This document shows positions 1 through 6,395 of a DNA stretch of 7,583 nt, in pieces; position 1 is the first letter of the stretch, and each line of letters begins with the position of its first letter. Under the pieces are notes generated by a model, which searched no databases, was not told the origin of the DNA, and was given only the letters and a program-made list of their open reading frames with translations. A program made the position numbers and the translations under genes. The stretch is from Rhodothermia bacterium (GTDB taxonomy: Bacteria; Bacteroidota; Rhodothermia; Rhodothermales; JABDKH01). The stretch spans positions 1 to 7,583 of the forward strand of contig JAHHLP010000456.1 of assembly GCA_018679295.1 (NCBI GenBank), read 5' to 3'.

Positions 1-119
1 GTGTTCGCATGCGCGGCTTCGTATCGGTCTTTGTTGCTGTTGAACCAGTCGCGATCGTTGTTCGCCGCCAGCTCCTTGAGAAACTTGAGATTCGCTCGAC
101 TGATGGTGGTCAGTTGCAT
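1..119 (-). CDS. DUF2461 (TIGR02453) family protein, N-terminal fragment
   Basis: This is the first 39 codons of a gene that leaves the window at its left edge. The visible protein begins MQLTTISRANLKFLKELAAN and continues through NDRDWFNSNKDRYEAA. The pattern FLKxLxxNNxRxWFxxNKxRYExA is the characteristic N-terminus of the DUF2461 family, soluble proteins of usually a little over 200 residues whose biochemical function is not established. The ATG at 117-119 is chosen because the family normally starts about 10 residues before FLK. The frame stays open upstream to a TAA at 201-203 but contains no other ATG there. No clear Shine-Dalgarno sequence precedes the start. The gene follows the glycine-zipper gene on the same strand after 85 bp, in which I find no convincing promoter or terminator. 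Family assignment is confident from the motif; function is unknown. Confidence 0.85.
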   Translation of the reverse strand, partial: MQLTTISRANLKFLKELAANNDRDWFNSNKDRYEAAHAN

Positions 120-204
120 GTTCTGTCTGCCGAAATAGAAGTGTGCTTTGCGACGTCGGAATATAGGACGTTCGTCGGCGACTCGTTCGTTCAGACTCGC
201 TTAT

Positions 205-390
205 CTATTGTTGGCTCTTCCGAAGCTGCTGGACGCCCGCCCCGATCGCAACTCCAAGAGCGATACCCACACCCACTCCTACGGCAATATTTCCCAAGGC
301 CACACCGAGGGCGGCACCAACGCCGGCACCGAGCGCGACACCGACACCAACCGGAAGTGCTTTTTCCTCGTCGTTCGAACTACTCATCAT
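205..390 (-). CDS. Small glycine-zipper membrane protein
   Basis: A 61-residue protein with three parts: a polar acidic head (MMSSSNDEEK, residues 1-10), a hydrophobic core of about 40 residues built only from Gly, Ala, Val, Leu and Ile with one Asn (N34), and a basic polar tail (QQLRKSQQ, 54-61). Glycines recur every two to four residues, with motifs such as ALGVALG and ALGVAIG, so the core could form two closely packed helices turning at G33-N34. This matches widespread glycine-zipper miniproteins of unknown function. The frame opens farther upstream at 447, but a GGAG at 394-397 points to the ATG pair at 390 and 387. GGAG ends 3 nt before the first ATG and 6 nt before the second, so 387 is an equally good start. 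The gene lies 81 bp downstream of the receptor gene on the same strand. The low-complexity core is supported as coding by the RBS, the charged ends and the family resemblance. Confidence 0.75.
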   Translation of the reverse strand: MMSSSNDEEKALPVGVGVALGAGVGAALGVALGNIAVGVGVGIALGVAIGAGVQQLRKSQQ

Positions 391-416
391 AATCTCCAAA
401 GTATAATCTCCAAAGT
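389..416 (-). repeat. Perfect 14-bp tandem duplication over the RBS of the glycine-zipper gene
   Basis: Two identical head-to-tail copies (minus-strand reading ACTTTGGAGATTAT) occupy 403-416 and 389-402. The copy nearest the gene supplies the GGAG ribosome-binding site. Its last bases run into the start codon pair. The distal copy supplies the TTTG of a TAACTTTG box. A perfect, gapless 28-bp tandem repeat of mixed composition is unlikely by chance in a window of this size and probably arose by local duplication. Confidence 0.9.
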
Positions 417-418
417 TA
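411..418 (-). promoter_or_regulatory. Candidate Bacteroidota-type -7 box (TAACTTTG) for the glycine-zipper gene
   Basis: The minus strand reads TAACTTTG, an exact match to the TAnnTTTG -7 consensus of the Bacteroidota primary sigma factor. A start site 5-7 nt downstream would leave a leader of roughly 15-20 nt containing the GGAG. No TTG is found about 19-21 nt upstream at the -33 position, so the promoter is only half supported. An 8-bp degenerate match can occur by chance. Confidence 0.3.
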
Positions 419-471
419 TTGTTCGTTCGGCCCGGGCATAGATGCATGGCCGATCGGATCTTCGAGCTGAC

Positions 472-2910
472 CTACTCTACCCGGCTCGCCTCATCTTCCG
501 CGCTGGTCTTGCGCTGCCGCACCTTCTTGACCTGTGTGTTGCCAAACGTGTGAGAGAAGTTGACGCGCAGTTGGCGACTCTCCCATCCGCCGGACGCGTC
601 AATAAAGAATCCGGGCAAGTCCTGCACGCCGCGCCACGGCGCGGTCTCAAATACATCCGTTACCGCGACCTTCACCTTGGATCTCCCACCGAACAACTGC
701 TTGCTGACGCCCATGTCGATAGCATAATTCGAGTCCGTCTTATAAACGGCTCCCCACACCGAGGGGGAACTGTACCAACCGGAGAGTTCAAACGACCAAT
801 CCTTCGGAAGCTTGAACGTCGATTGGTGATACAGACTGAGGACCGTCACATTGATGTCGATCAGTCGACCCTCACCGAGGTCCGCGCGATTCCTCGTGTT
901 GAACCCGCTGGCGTTAGAGTAGGTACTCCACCACGGGAAAAGGCTTTTTGGATAGCTGATCGAGCCGCTGATCACGCGCTGATAATCCATGTTGACCGAC
1001 TCCAGAAACGTCCGCGAAACGTCCGTGGAGTCAGAGATGTTCGCAATGAAGTCATCTGTGTGGCTGTACGACAACGTCGTGTTGAGAACATAGTTGAATG
1101 TGTGCGTCAATGAGACGTTGTGCGTGTACTGGGGCTGCAGAAAAGGATTCCCGCGACGGAAGCTCAACTCGCTCAGCTTGAACTCGAACGGATTCAGCGA
1201 CTGATAACTCGGGCGATCGATTCGGCGGCTATAATTGAGGCGGAGCTGGTGTTTCTGCGCCGGTTTTATCGTGATGCCGCCGGACGGAAAGAAGTCCATA
1301 TAAGACCTGTCAACTGTGTTGTTGTCGGACTCCTTAAATGCCGTAAGCTCCCCTTTCGAATTCGTGTATTCCGCTCGCAGGCCCAGACTGTACTCGATCT
1401 TTCCTGCGCTCCCTGAAAACGTGGCATAGCCGGCTGCAATCGTCTCCGTGAACTTGAAGTCGTTGCTTCGATCTACGTCGAGGATTTCATCGGACCCGAG
1501 CACATCGTAGAACCGGTAGACGTTGTCGGTTGTTACCTGGGAGACTTTCGTCCCCGTGCCGAACTTCCCGCCACCCAGCGGTCGTTCGTGGTCAAACTTG
1601 CCGGCGTAAATAGCGATGTCGGTCGGGGCATTGCTCGAGAAGATATTTTCTTCGACCGGCACGGAATCGCCATTGCGATAGAAGTTCGGCTGGAAGGAGG
1701 CATTGCCGTTATGGTAGAGCCCCACATCGAGGTCAGCGTTGGACGTCACGCCACTGCCGTCATCAACGCGCAGATTGACGTTGAACGTACCGTTGCGACT
1801 GACTCCGTCGTTCTCGGACCGCGCGTCGAGGATTGACTCTCGCTCGTTCGTGGCCAGATTCGTAATCGGAGTAAAACTCTGATTGGTCCAGTTTCGATCG
1901 TTAACGTAACCGGTCGCGAGCAATCCGATGATCGCCTTCGACCCGACGTAGATGTCGGTACCGACCCGGAGGCGGTTTGACGGCCCGTCGCTCTCAATCA
2001 CTGCTCGTTCGTCGAACGAGAAGTCGTTCTGAATCCTGTAGAGATTAATGTAGCTCTCGTTCTCACCGCCGCGATAGGCGTACGAGCCATACACGTTGTA
2101 GGCGCGGTTTCGGTAGTTGAACGTCGAGCTAGCACCATACTTTGAGCGCTTGCCGTAGCCGTAAGACAGGTCAACGGTATTCGTAAAACCAAGGCTCTTG
2201 TCGCGACGTAGCCGGATGTTGATAATGCCTGCGTTACCTTCGGCCTCGTACTTCGCACCGGGATTGGTTATGACTTCGATGGCATCGATCTCAGAGGACT
2301 GCATCGTACGAAGTTGCGCGGCAAGGTCCTCAGTGCTCAGCGGAGACGGCTTTCCATCGATGTAAACCTTAACGCCGTTCTTGCCGCTCAGGATGATATT
2401 GTCGTTGTTGTCGACAACCACTCCAGGCGCCTTTCGCAACAACTCGAGTGCGGTGCTTCCTGTCGCATTGATGCTACCCTGAACATTGAGCACCGTCTTG
2501 TCCGGCAGAACCTCGACAATCTCCCGCTCGCCCTCGACTTCCACCTGCCCCAGAGCCACTGCGTCCGCATGCAAAGCAATCGTCGGGGCCTCGTAAGCTT
2601 CGTCCGGTGCCAGCGTAAACGGATCTGTGTCGAATGTCGTAAAGCCGACGAAGGACGCCCGCAGCCAATACTCTCCCGGTCGTACGGCCTCGAAGAGATA
2701 GCCTCCTGACTCATCCGTTACCGCACCCTGGACTACTGAACTGTCAGCGGCAGCGTACAATACGACCGTGGCTGCACCCAGCGGATCACCGGCAGAATCA
2801 GTCACGCGTCCGGAGACAGTCGCGTCCTTCCATGCAAACGCCGAGGCCGGTGCAGCTGCTGCTGTGAATGTTAGAATCGAGAAGCAAATGGTAATAGTAG
2901 CTCGAGACAT
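472..2910 (-). CDS. TonB-dependent outer-membrane receptor (CarboxypepD_reg-like N-terminus, PF14905-type barrel)
   Basis: An 812-residue outer-membrane receptor. Residues 1 to about 24 form a Sec signal peptide (MSRATITICFSILTFTAAAA, probable cleavage after PASA). Residues 31-115 are a carboxypeptidase-regulatory-like beta-sandwich (VSGRVTDSAGDPLGAATVVL, then TDESGGYLFEAVRPGEYWLR). Residues about 130-235 are the plug, with LELLRKAPGVVVD, VYIDGKPSPL, IEVITNPGAKYEAEGNAGII and NIRLRR. The rest is a barrel of the outer-membrane beta-barrel family, ending in LRVNFSHTFGN and a charged tail (VKKVRQRKTSAEDEASRVE). Such receptors import or bind ligands using TonB-ExbBD energy; the substrate cannot be read from the sequence, and no SusD partner is present. 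The ATG at 2910 is chosen because it places the signal peptide at the N-terminus, although the frame stays open to 3078. No Shine-Dalgarno sequence precedes it. The gene appears intact. The precise plug and barrel boundaries are estimates. Confidence 0.93.
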   Translation of the reverse strand: MSRATITICFSILTFTAAAAPASAFAWKDATVSGRVTDSAGDPLGAATVVLYAAADSSVVQGAVTDESGGYLFEAVRPGEYWLRASFVGFTTFDTDPFTLAPDEAYEAPTIALHADAVALGQVEVEGEREIVEVLPDKTVLNVQGSINATGSTALELLRKAPGVVVDNNDNIILSGKNGVKVYIDGKPSPLSTEDLAAQLRTMQSSEIDAIEVITNPGAKYEAEGNAGIINIRLRRDKSLGFTNTVDLSYGYGKRSKYGASSTFNYRNRAYNVYGSYAYRGGENESYINLYRIQNDFSFDERAVIESDGPSNRLRVGTDIYVGSKAIIGLLATGYVNDRNWTNQSFTPITNLATNERESILDARSENDGVSRNGTFNVNLRVDDGSGVTSNADLDVGLYHNGNASFQPNFYRNGDSVPVEENIFSSNAPTDIAIYAGKFDHERPLGGGKFGTGTKVSQVTTDNVYRFYDVLGSDEILDVDRSNDFKFTETIAAGYATFSGSAGKIEYSLGLRAEYTNSKGELTAFKESDNNTVDRSYMDFFPSGGITIKPAQKHQLRLNYSRRIDRPSYQSLNPFEFKLSELSFRRGNPFLQPQYTHNVSLTHTFNYVLNTTLSYSHTDDFIANISDSTDVSRTFLESVNMDYQRVISGSISYPKSLFPWWSTYSNASGFNTRNRADLGEGRLIDINVTVLSLYHQSTFKLPKDWSFELSGWYSSPSVWGAVYKTDSNYAIDMGVSKQLFGGRSKVKVAVTDVFETAPWRGVQDLPGFFIDASGGWESRQLRVNFSHTFGNTQVKKVRQRKTSAEDEASRVE

Positions 2911-3171
2911 ATTTCGGAAATTGAGTAATTGAGAGTGGGGTACTAAGCACAAGAGACGGAAGATCGACCAATTCGTTACACCTTCGAGCAGAAAAACGAT
3001 GAACGGCCTTGAGGAATCGATGGGCGGCAGAGACGATCGATGGGTTTGACCGAGGAGAACCTTAGCAGACTGGTGCAAACCTAAGCAAAGCTAAGCGCCA
3101 CTCTGACTGCACGCGTTAGAAGCGGAATCACTTCTCAGCGGGCGCCTCCGGTCGAAAGGTATCCGTGAGCC
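2911..3171. other. Intergenic region between the kinase and receptor genes
   Basis: This is a 261-bp non-coding gap. It holds the tandem repeats at 3075-3096 and scattered GCTTAG cores. The stretch 2911-3078 stays open in frame with the receptor but encodes a polar, arginine-containing sequence ahead of a clear signal peptide, so it is read as leader. No U-tailed hairpin follows the kinase stop at 3172; a 4-bp GTGA/TCAC stem overlapping the stop is too short to count. Confidence 0.6.
3075..3096 (-). promoter_or_regulatory. 10-bp tandem repeats with two TAnnTTTG boxes upstream of the receptor gene
   Basis: The minus strand carries GCTTAGCTTT (3087-3096) followed directly by GCTTAGGTTT (3077-3086) and GC. 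Each unit yields a TAnnTTTG match: TAGCTTTG at 3086-3093 and TAGGTTTG at 3076-3083. The core recurs as an inverted copy at 3061-3066 (GCTAAG on the minus strand) and once more as GCTTAG at 2943-2948. Spacing of one helical turn suits either a protein-binding site or paired -7 elements. No good -33 TTG is visible, and the implied leader to the ATG at 2910 would be about 160 nt. Functional assignment is inference. Confidence 0.35.
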
Positions 3172-6132
3172 TCACCCGGATTCCCGAATGGATGAGTCCA
3201 ACAGGCGATCGCGAGCCGCCTGGACATCATCGACTACCGGCTTAAGCTCGGCCTCTGCCTCACTCCAAAGTGCCAGAAAGCGATCGTAGCGCTCGACCGC
3301 CATCTCGTTCTCACCGAGGTTGGCATACGATTCTGCCTCAATGAGTAGCGTCGAGGGGAGCAAATCAAACATCCCGGCCTGGAAGCCATCGTGCACAGAA
3401 GCCGCCCACCGAGCCGCTTCCTGGTACCGTCCGAGATCGTACAGGCTTCGCGCTTTCAGGTAGCGGCGTTGGTAGCCGTTGGCCGCCGGAAACACTGCCT
3501 CGACGATCCATGCTGCCGTCACGGTGGCACTGTCAATCGCTGCAAGCGCCCGCCCAGGCTGATTCTCCAATAGAAGCGCACGCGCGCGGAGTTCCTGGAT
3601 GATGGCCTGCGTCAGCTCAGCCCCCGAATTCTGTTCGCGCAGCTCCGCTGCCAGCGCATAAAGGCCTTCAATGTCGCCCTGCTTTTCCGCGATAACTCCG
3701 ACGAGCTGAGCCTTCATGTCCCGGTGGAAATACGGATAGTTGACAAGATCGCGATCGCGGCCACGCGGGTCCCTGTGTACAGCCACCGTATCCCATGCGA
3801 CTACCTGGGCTCTCATATCGGCCAGATCCTTCGGGTCGACTGGAAGGTAGGGCGGGCAACAGCCCCGAACGGTGTAGTAGGTCCCAAGCGCGGAAGCCTG
3901 AGCCCGTACCAGCTCTGCGGCGCGTGAGGGCTGACCGAGTATACGGTACCCTTGGGCAAGGCTGAAATGGGCCGGGATCGCTCCTAGAGCGCTCGAGCCG
4001 ATGACGTCGACCACTTGCCCGAGATAATCAACAAACTGCGGTCCCATCTCCGCCATGTCGAAATGAAACGCCAGCCAGCCAGCCGCGCCTGCCCCGGCAC
4101 GCCTGCGGGCCAGAACAACGCTGTCACGCGCCGCCGGATCTCCGAACTGAAACGCGTGAATGCCCTCGACTGTCAGCACCTGCGAGTTGTCAACGCGATT
4201 GTGGATTGCTCGATACAGGGAGTCGAGCGACTCCCAACGCCGCTCCCTCGCATAGAGCGCGGCGATATGACCCAGATATTCGCCGTTGTCGGAATCGTAC
4301 CGAAGCACCGTCTCGAAGAATGGTATCGCTGCTGATGCGGACCTGCCACGAATCGGGTTGCTGTGGAAATACGTATCACCGAGCAAGCCAATTGTCTCTA
4401 TGTCGTCAGGATAGAGCTCGACGAGTCGTTCCATTGCTGCGATCGACTCGTCATCGCGACCCTCGGCGGTTGCCAGTCTCGCCTCTATCATCGCACGAAC
4501 GCGCGCAGATGCGTCACCCGCATGCTGCCGTGCCACTCTGTAGTACTCCGAGGCCCTAACAAGGTCACCGTTGAAGGCGTGCGCGCGGCCGCGCATGTAC
4601 CAACCTAGAGCAAACGTCGAATCGTGAGCTACCGCTTCCGCTGCGAACTCTCGAGCGAGGGGACCGTCCGAACTGCGCAAAGCCTGTTCGGCCTGCACGT
4701 AGGCCTTCATGGCCGCAAAGGAATTAGTTGTACTGCCTACCAGGCCGGTGAGCGCGAAGTCGGCGCCTTGCATCGTCCCTGCGAGCAACTCCTGAAGCAG
4801 ATGGTCTACGGCGGTAAGCAAGTCCGCCTCGTCGGTGTATGATGCAGCCGCCTCGCTCTCGATTGTACCGTCAGTCCCATACAACGTGGCCGACAGCTGG
4901 ACCGAGGATCCCGCTTTCAAGATTGATCCAAGGATATAGCGGCCCGCCCCGAATACGCTTGCGATCTCTTGGCCGTCGGAAGGATCGATATACGAGTCGT
5001 CACGCTGATCCACCATGCCCAAGACGGCGCGTTGATCCACGGCGCGCAACGTGCCAAGACCGTCGATCATGGGGCTGATCATCGTCACCATGCCACGGCT
5101 CAGGTACTGCAGATCATCTCCCGCCTGGACGTCGAACGGGAGCACGACAATTGCGTCGAGTGCGGCTTCCTCCTGGACCACGGGCTCACTGGCGGTAAAC
5201 TTCGTCCACGCGAAGATCCCGACGGCGACTAGAAGGATCGCCGCGGCAACACCCGCTAGCCACGGCGGAACGAGGCGCTCCGTGTCAACCGCGTCAGCAG
5301 AGCGCGACACAGCAGTCGGGAGCCCGACACCACCCAGTGCACGCACCACCTCCGCTGCATTCGCAACCCGGTCGGCCGGATCCTTTCTCATAAGCCGATC
5401 GACAAGTTCAACTACGTCATCCGGCGCGTCGGGGCGAAGGTCCCTCACAGGAATCGGGTCCTCGTTGAGGATCGCGTACACGATCGCCTGCTCATAGCCT
5501 CCCTGGAAAGGCAGCTCGCCCGTCAACATTTCGAACAGAATGACACCCAGCGACCAGAGGTCCGTGCGATCGTCAACCTCTTCGGCACGGGCTTGCTCAG
5601 GCGACATGTAGTGTGCCGTACCGAGGGTGCTTCCGCTCTTCGTCAGATCGAGCGTTCCCGCCAGCTTGGCCAGTCCAAAGTCGAGGATCACCGCCCTGCC
5701 ACGATCCGTGACAAGGATGTTGGCGGGTTTGATATCGCGGTGAACGATTCCTTTCTCGTGGGCCACAGCCAGACCTTCCGCGACCTGGCGCGCGATCGAA
5801 GCCGCTTCCTCGACGGGCATGGCTCCTTCCTGTAGCCGTTTCTTCAGCGTGTCCCCTTCATACTGAGCCATGGCAATGAACATCTGGCCATCATCGGTTT
5901 CGCCGATGTCGTAGATCGTACAGATGTTCGGGTGATTCAGTGCAGACGCAGCCTCGGCTTCCTGCTCGAATCGCCGTTTTGCGTCGGCGTCCGCACTCAG
6001 GTGCGGGGGAAGAAACTTGAGGGCTACCGTTCTCTTGAGCCGGGTGTCCTGGGCCGAATAGACCACTCCCATGCCGCCTCCGCCGAGGCGCGAATGAATA
6101 CGAAAGTGGGAGACGGTGTCACCGGGCTGCAT
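3172..6132 (-). CDS. Transmembrane serine/threonine protein kinase with TolB-like and TPR regions
   Basis: A 986-residue Hanks-type (PknB-like) kinase. The catalytic domain (about 10-270) is complete: glycine loop LGGGGMGVVY (16-25), ATP-binding Lys39 in VALKF, likely helix-C Glu58, catalytic loop HRDIKPAN (131-138, Asp133), DFG (151-153), and GTAHYMSPEQ (171-180) preceded by Thr164 and Thr169, possible autophosphorylation sites. A single membrane helix spans about 291-309. A TolB/FlgO-like domain follows (about 324-455), recognised by AIVVLPFDVQAGDDLQYLSRGM and GAGRYILGSILKAG. The remainder is helical with TPR-like repeats (about 470-975). The kinase domain should be cytoplasmic and the C-terminal two thirds extracytoplasmic, where they could sense ligands or scaffold partners. 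The target is unknown. The ATG at 6132 fits the family N-terminus but has no Shine-Dalgarno sequence; a 10-bp palindrome lies immediately upstream. It is divergent from the lipoprotein gene. Confidence 0.95.
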   Translation of the reverse strand: MQPGDTVSHFRIHSRLGGGGMGVVYSAQDTRLKRTVALKFLPPHLSADADAKRRFEQEAEAASALNHPNICTIYDIGETDDGQMFIAMAQYEGDTLKKRLQEGAMPVEEAASIARQVAEGLAVAHEKGIVHRDIKPANILVTDRGRAVILDFGLAKLAGTLDLTKSGSTLGTAHYMSPEQARAEEVDDRTDLWSLGVILFEMLTGELPFQGGYEQAIVYAILNEDPIPVRDLRPDAPDDVVELVDRLMRKDPADRVANAAEVVRALGGVGLPTAVSRSADAVDTERLVPPWLAGVAAAILLVAVGIFAWTKFTASEPVVQEEAALDAIVVLPFDVQAGDDLQYLSRGMVTMISPMIDGLGTLRAVDQRAVLGMVDQRDDSYIDPSDGQEIASVFGAGRYILGSILKAGSSVQLSATLYGTDGTIESEAAASYTDEADLLTAVDHLLQELLAGTMQGADFALTGLVGSTTNSFAAMKAYVQAEQALRSSDGPLAREFAAEAVAHDSTFALGWYMRGRAHAFNGDLVRASEYYRVARQHAGDASARVRAMIEARLATAEGRDDESIAAMERLVELYPDDIETIGLLGDTYFHSNPIRGRSASAAIPFFETVLRYDSDNGEYLGHIAALYARERRWESLDSLYRAIHNRVDNSQVLTVEGIHAFQFGDPAARDSVVLARRRAGAGAAGWLAFHFDMAEMGPQFVDYLGQVVDVIGSSALGAIPAHFSLAQGYRILGQPSRAAELVRAQASALGTYYTVRGCCPPYLPVDPKDLADMRAQVVAWDTVAVHRDPRGRDRDLVNYPYFHRDMKAQLVGVIAEKQGDIEGLYALAAELREQNSGAELTQAIIQELRARALLLENQPGRALAAIDSATVTAAWIVEAVFPAANGYQRRYLKARSLYDLGRYQEAARWAASVHDGFQAGMFDLLPSTLLIEAESYANLGENEMAVERYDRFLALWSEAEAELKPVVDDVQAARDRLLDSSIRESG

Positions 6133-6133
6133 T

Positions 6134-6143
6134 TGACGCGTCA
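6134..6143. promoter_or_regulatory. 10-bp palindrome TGACGCGTCA abutting the kinase start
   Basis: A perfect palindrome ends one base before the kinase ATG (6132), in the place where a ribosome-binding site would sit. It could be an operator or an mRNA hairpin seed. Perfect 10-bp palindromes are expected several times by chance in a window this long, so only the location makes it worth noting. Confidence 0.2.
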
Positions 6144-6344
6144 GGTGCCGGGCTAGTGGCGGCCAAGATCGGCGAGGTCCTCATTGCTTTGGCTTCGAAG
6201 ACGGTAGCCATCAATAATACGGCACAGGCGACCGGTAGTTGTCCCGCGACCGTTTCAACTCCTGTGGAATCCATCGTTACGCGTAGGACCCGAGCCACGT
6301 GTCCTTTCGACAGATGCATCTCGGGCTTGTCAGTACGGCGGGCC

Positions 6345-6359
6345 GGTCGCCGGGCGACC
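6345..6359 (+). promoter_or_regulatory. Short hairpin in the lipoprotein leader
   Basis: GGTCGC (6345-6350) and GCGACC (6354-6359) form a 6-bp all-Watson-Crick, GC-rich stem around a CGG loop, ending 36 nt before the start codon. It is not followed by a U-run, so it is not a terminator. It could be a leader structure or a protein-binding inverted repeat. The evidence is only the symmetry. Confidence 0.25.
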
Positions 6360-6383
6360 TTGACAACTGACTCTAAAACGCAC

Positions 6384-6388
6384 GAGGA
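6384..6388 (+). promoter_or_regulatory. Ribosome binding site (GAGGA) of the lipoprotein gene
   Basis: GAGGA lies 7 nt before the ATG at 6396. It decides the start in favour of 6396 over the upstream in-frame ATG at 6156, in agreement with the signal peptide that begins there. Confidence 0.8.
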
Positions 6389-6395
6389 ATACCTC

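Larger units (their letters stand above)
6133..6395. other. Divergent intergenic region between the kinase and lipoprotein genes
   Basis: This 263-bp gap must carry the promoters of both flanking divergent genes. Visible elements are the palindrome at 6134-6143, an A/T-rich AATAATAC patch at 6213-6220 that reads TATTAT on the other strand, an 8-bp palindrome GATGCATC at 6313-6320, and a GGTCGC-CGG-GCGACC hairpin at 6345-6359. An 80-codon in-frame extension of the lipoprotein frame covers 6156-6395 but looks non-coding: it is rich in Thr and Arg and has no motif. No promoter can be assigned firmly. Confidence 0.6.

Noticed and set aside
9..392. 127-codon plus-strand frame across the DUF2461 and glycine-zipper genes
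   Set aside because: It lies antisense to two genes recognised by motif and is rich in Arg and His near its end. It has no signal of its own.
430..437. GCCCGGGC palindrome after the receptor stop as a terminator
   Set aside because: It is only an 8-bp palindrome with no loop and no U-run on the minus strand, so it cannot act as an intrinsic terminator.
442..1113. 223-codon open frame on the plus strand opposite the receptor 3' end
   Set aside because: It is fully antisense to a strongly supported receptor gene. Its product is Arg/Val/His-rich with no motif and no ribosome-binding site. High GC readily creates such frames.
2911..3078. N-terminal extension of the receptor to the ATG at 3078
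   Set aside because: It would put 56 polar residues ahead of a normal Sec signal peptide. The gap also contains promoter-like repeats.
6190..6218. Possible sigma-70-like promoter for the lipoprotein (TTGGCT, 17-nt spacer, AATAAT)
   Set aside because: The -35 match is only partial, and this consensus may not apply in a Bacteroidota-like host. The implied leader of about 170 nt is long. It was kept only as a mention in the intergenic entry.
6156..6395. N-terminal extension of the lipoprotein from the in-frame ATG at 6156
   Set aside because: The extension would bury a clear lipobox signal peptide. The GAGGA site 7 nt before 6396 and the odd composition of the extension argue for the later start.
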